In this document: positions 5,175 to 8,531 of the stretch, piece after piece
Position numbering within the stretch: position 1 is the first letter of the stretch
Layout of the letters: each line of letters opens with the position of its first letter
NCBI GenBank assembly: GCA_014523695.1
Contig: JAATVS010000648.1
Coordinates: forward strand, 1 to 8,531
Length of the DNA stretch: 8,531 nucleotides
Direction: 5' to 3'
Source: Nitrososphaerales archaeon TH5895
Lineage (GTDB): Archaea; Thermoproteota; Nitrososphaeria; Nitrososphaerales; Nitrososphaeraceae
Made by a program: the position numbers and the translations under genes
Notes under the pieces: generated by a model
The model's input: the letters and a program-made list of their open reading frames with translations, nothing else
What the model was told of the DNA's origin: nothing
Databases searched by the model: none

Positions 5175-5408
5175 TTGTTGATTAGACAAGATCGAGAGAA
5201 GATCGTGGTAGAGCTTCACAAAGAAAGCAAGTCATATAGAGATGTTTCTAAAATAGCCAGAATTTCTGTCCGGAAGCCAATCCTGCAAAAATATGGCGCT
5301 GACAATGTGTCTGAAGCTGTTGATAGTGGCTACTGCAGTGATAATAATATCAATCTCCCAACTCAACCAGGATTAACTGTCTTCGCTAAAGAATATGTTG
5401 GGAAATGA
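5175..5408 (+). CDS. HTH regulator-like protein, copy B, deleted in the HTH
   Basis: This 77-residue ORF uses a TTG start, as copy A does, with the same promoter spacing. Residues 4-41 match copy A (RQDREK, SKSYRDVSKIARISVRKPIL, QKYGAD). Six bases are missing relative to copy A, so IRGIKPIL becomes VRKPIL; the two-residue loss falls at the start of the recognition helix and should disturb DNA binding. After residue 43 the sequence (EAVDSGYCSDNNINLPTQPG) has no counterpart in copy A, and the second conserved segment is absent, so this is a truncated copy. Its last 14 bases overlap the ATPase start, giving a potential translationally coupled operon. It could be a leader, a remnant, or a modified regulator; remnant is my preference. 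Confidence 0.55.
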   Translation: MLIRQDREKIVVELHKESKSYRDVSKIARISVRKPILQKYGADNVSEAVDSGYCSDNNINLPTQPGLTVFAKEYVGK

Positions 5409-8143
5409 TCCAAAAGAGCTTCACTGGCACTCTCTACAAGCTGTTGACGTTATTGCAAAATTTGAAACTGACGTGAAGAGAGGACTTGATTCTCATCAAG
5501 TGAGGACAAGACGTCAAAAATATGGACATAACATAATACCTAATATCGAGCAACGGTCTACAGTACAAATTCTTCTCCTTCAGTTTAAGAATTTACCAAT
5601 TGTCCTGCTTGTTACAGCTTCTATATTATCTTACTTCTTAGGAAGGGGTCGATTCTGGCTGTTGTTTTTATGACGGTTGGTTTTGGATTCTTTATGGAAA
5701 GGAGTGCTGAACAAGCCATAGGCTCACTTGTTAATCTGAGATCACCTAAGGCAAAGGTTTTGAGAGATAATCGAGAAACCGAGATCAAAGCACATGACAT
5801 AGTGCCTGGAGATATAGTGGAATTTGAATCTGGAGATAAGGTGCCGGCGGATTGTAGACTCTTAGAAACCTTTGATTTGGTTATAGACGAATCTCCTCTG
5901 ACCGGCGAACCTCATGGAGTAAGGAAGGATGATGATATTGTATTAGAACAATCATTAGGACTAGCGGATAGGACAAATATGTCTTATATGGGTACTCTAC
6001 TACTTGAAGGCCGTGCTAAGGGATTAGTTACTGCTATAGGTAAGCAAACAGAGATCGGAAAGGTAGGTGAGCTTTTACAAGGCGTAAGTAGTGGAAAAAC
6101 ACCTCTTGAATACAAAATAGAAAACCTCGGCAAATTACTTGTCGTAGTTGTTTTTGCCATAACTGTTCTGTACATCGCATTAGGCTACCTTCAAGGATTT
6201 AACATCGGAAACATAATTCTTAGTGGTATTGTACTGGCTATTGCTGCAGTACCGGAAGGGTTACCAGCAGCCGCGACTATAACTCTTGCAATAGGAGTTA
6301 AGAGAATGGCAAAGAAACATGCACTGATAAGGAGGTTAGCAAGCGCTGAAACGCTAGGATCGGTTACGGTAATATGTACTGACAAGACTGGAACATTGAC
6401 CAAGAATGAACCCACAGTAAGGGAGATTGTAGTAGGTACCAGCAAAAGTATAATTTCGGTGACAGGTGCAGGGTTCAATCCAACAGGGGGCAAATTACTA
6501 AGAGATGGTAAAGAAGTGAACTTGAAGACTGAGCAAGACAGCGATCTTGTGATGTTACTCAAAGCCGTTATATTGTGTAATAATTCTGAATTATCATTTG
6601 ATGGAAAAGAGTGGAATACACAAGGTGATACTACTGAGGTAGCATTGGTTGTGGTTGCGGCCAAGGGCCGGATTGAAAAGAGGTTGGTTGAGAAAGACTT
6701 TGAACGAATATGGGAAGATCCTTTTGATTCAAAAACGAGAAAAATGACAACTATACATAGAGACAAGGATGGTAAGATATTTGCTTTTATTAAAGGTGCT
6801 CCAGAATCTATTCCATCCATATGTAGTAAAGTAAGAGAGAATAGAGACTTAGTAGATCTTGATGTCAATAGGTTAAGAAATATTCATAAACGTGTCAATG
6901 AAATGACAGCTAAGAGCTACAGGTTACTTGTTGTCGCGTATAGGGAGCTTAATGGAGTAAAATACAATCAGGATAACTATCATGATTCGATAGCTAGGGA
7001 TTGGATCCTGTTAGGAATTGTTGGAATATATGATCCGCCTGAAGTTAAGAATGCCATAGAGTTTATAAGAGAAGCAAAGATCAGGGTGATTCTGATAACA
7101 GGAGATCATCCTGTTACCGCAAGGGCTGTGGCAAGCGAATTGGAGATAAGTGGTGGCAAATGCAGTAGTAGTACAGATAAGGACAATTTGGTAATCACCG
7201 GGGCTGAGTTGGAGAAAATGTCTGTTGGGATGCTTGCTGAGAGTATAGGAACGATTTCTGTTTTTGCAAGGGCGACTCCAGAACATAAGTTGAAGATAGT
7301 TGAAGCTCTGCAAAGGAGGGGAGAAATAGTAGCAATGACAGGGGATGGTGTCAATGATGAACCAGCTCTCAAACAAGCTGATATTGGGATCGCCATGGGA
7401 AAGAAAGGAACTGATGTAGCAAAAGAGTCTTCGGAACTGATACTCCTTGACGATAATTTTGCCACAATAACCCATGCAATCGAGCTTGGAAGGTTGATCT
7501 TTACCAACATTAAGAAGTTTGTGCAATATCTTTTTTCCTGCAATATAAGTGAGGTAATGACTATGCTAGTGGCCATTGTAATGGCACTGCCGTTTCCACT
7601 GCTTCCTCTACAGCTATTGTGGATGAATCTAACCATAAATACATTCCCAGCATTGGCGATAGCAGCGGAGAAAGGTAATGGGCAAAATAAACTTGTTCGG
7701 CCACCTGCAAAGGATAAACCAATGATATCTAGAAAGGAATGGTTTGATATATGTGTACAATCCTTATTTATGACATCTGCAGCAATAGCAGTATTCGGCG
7801 AAAATATAATAGTATATGGGCGTTATCTACTGAAGAGCTACATTCAGCAGCTCAGACTCTGGCCTTTTCCACTTTGAGTCTCGCACAGACTTGGCATGTG
7901 CTAAATTATTCTTCTACACTAAAGAGGATTTTTGGCAAATCAAATGCCATCAATAAACCCCTCATTGGAGCTATTGTATTATCATTAGGACTGCTAGTAA
8001 TAACCATGTATACAATGCCATTGAGTGATATATTAGAATTGCATCCATTAAATCTGATAGAGTGGGTTATTGCTATTGTAATATCTGCTATTTCCATCAT
8101 AGCCGCTTCGATCACAATGCGCATACTTGGATCAAAGAAATGA
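5395..8143 (+). pseudogene. P-type IIA cation (Ca2+-like) ATPase, split by two frameshifts
   Basis: Three frames join into about 915 residues, a normal type IIA length. Frame 1 (5395-5673): cation-ATPase N-terminal domain (LHWHSLQAVDVIAKFETDVK) and M1. Frame 2 (5670-7877): M2, actuator domain with TGEP (5901-5912, usually TGES), M3, M4 with PEGLPA (6252), phosphorylation motif DKTGTLT (Asp 6381-6383), KGAPE (6792), TGDGVND hinge (7338), M5, M6, M7. Frame 3 (used from about 7820 to 8143): M8-M10. Breaks lie near 5643-5648, between M1 and M2, and near 7818-7822, between M7 and M8; each looks like loss of one base beside a G run. The family pumps Ca2+ or similar ions out of the cytosol using ATP. 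M4 Glu and M5 Asn/Glu ligands are kept, but M6 reads NLTIN where SERCA has NLVTD. An intact gene with assembly errors cannot be excluded. Confidence 0.88.
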
Positions 8144-8171
8144 AGAGAGGAGCAAATCTAATGTTCAGAGA

Positions 8172-8179
8172 GATTTAAT
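8172..8179 (+). promoter_or_regulatory. TATA-like box for the 8202 ORF
   Basis: ATTTAATT is centred about 26 bases before the ATG at 8202, in the short gap after the ATPase stop. The spacing fits a leaderless transcript. Confidence 0.35.
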
Positions 8180-8201
8180 TCTCGGTAATCTCCCATGACG
8201 C

Positions 8202-8530
8202 ATGAACAGCTTAGAAATTAATGTAACCCCTGTCCATATTAAATTTAGTATAGACATCGCTTCAAGTCAGAATGCAGTGCAATACATTATAGACGCTCTT
8301 CATTTATATTCACTTCACCTAACTTTAGCATATGCAATAGATGAACGACAAAGAATGTAGAATAATGAATCAAATATCTCGTCAGGACCGGTTCAGATTG
8401 ATTAAAGGAACAACGGCTATTAGACTTTAGCCAACTTCTTAAAGAATCTAATAATGGTGATGATATTGATTAACCTGCTCTTAATAGCTCAGAATACGAA
8501 GGACTAAGCCCCTCAGAAACTATGCGATAA
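8202..8530 (+). pseudogene. small gene with internal stops, unknown family
   Basis: An ATG-started frame of 52 codons (MNSLEINVTPVHIKFSIDIA, then SSQNAVQYIIDALHLYSLHL) ends at TAG 8358-8360. The same frame continues as NNESNISSGPVQID. A second frame then picks up at 8402 (LKEQRLLDFSQLLKESNNGD), crosses TAA at 8471-8473, and goes on as PALNSSEYEGLSPSETMR to TAA 8528-8530. I infer a single gene with two nonsense codons and one frameshift; alternatively only the 52-residue protein is expressed. It has a short beta-strand/helix pattern, no membrane segment and no known motif. A TATA-like box sits about 26 bases upstream of the ATG. Family not recognised. Confidence 0.42.
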
Positions 8531-8531
8531 G

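Noticed and set aside
6191..7636. Long minus-strand ORFs (up to 225 codons) inside the ATPase
   Set aside because: The plus strand carries unmistakable P-type ATPase motifs through the whole stretch; these are shadows.
4341..8530. Stop-codon reassignment to explain internal stops
   Set aside because: TAA, TAG and TGA all interrupt frames, and all three also serve as ordinary ends, so one reassigned codon cannot explain the pattern.

Overview
The window most likely comes from an ammonia-oxidising archaeon of the Nitrososphaeria (Thaumarchaeota), probably the Nitrososphaerales / Ca. Nitrosocosmicus side. The base composition is AT-rich. TATA-like boxes sit about 22-30 bases before the start codons, as in archaeal leaderless transcripts. 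Two short ORFs carry the HTH signature (SYREISKIARIS, KPILQKYGAD) that I associate with a family greatly expanded in that group. Genus-level placement is inference; no rRNA or complete tRNA is present.

Layout. Positions 1-520 hold no convincing gene, only a tRNA-like 3' half and a perfect 19-bp dyad. Positions 520-1740 are a strip of broken reading frames on both strands: a frameshifted small gene at 730-949 (-) and two convergent decayed genes, about 995-1323 (+) and about 1330-1738 (-). A short winged-helix-like ORF (1828-2034, +) converges on the one clearly intact gene, an AlkD-type DNA alkylation repair protein (2053-2760, -). A small ORF with a good TATA box follows (2962-3174, +), then the tail of a decayed zinc alcohol dehydrogenase (3225-3372, +), a nonsense-interrupted HTH gene (copy A, 3530-3814, +), and a small membrane ORF (4053-4271, -). 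Next come a nonsense-interrupted extracytoplasmic-type gene (4341-4832, -) abutting a fragment of a type I restriction HsdR motor subunit with a damaged Walker A (4814-4999, -).

A second HTH copy (copy B, 5175-5408, +) shares an identical 19-bp core promoter with copy A, lies just after a five-unit 10-bp repeat, and overlaps the start of a large P-type IIA (Ca2+-like) ATPase (5395-8143, +). The ATPase keeps nearly all catalytic motifs but is split by two single-base frameshifts and has lost two expected ion-ligand residues in M6. A last decayed ORF runs to the right edge (8202-8530, +).

The genes do not form one pathway. The window reads as a low-density accessory region of gene remnants (restriction, dehydrogenase, regulators, surface protein) around one intact repair gene. 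Some frameshifts could be assembly errors next to G runs; the in-frame stops caused by base substitutions are harder to explain that way. The best candidate for something new is the pair of HTH copies with their conserved promoter.
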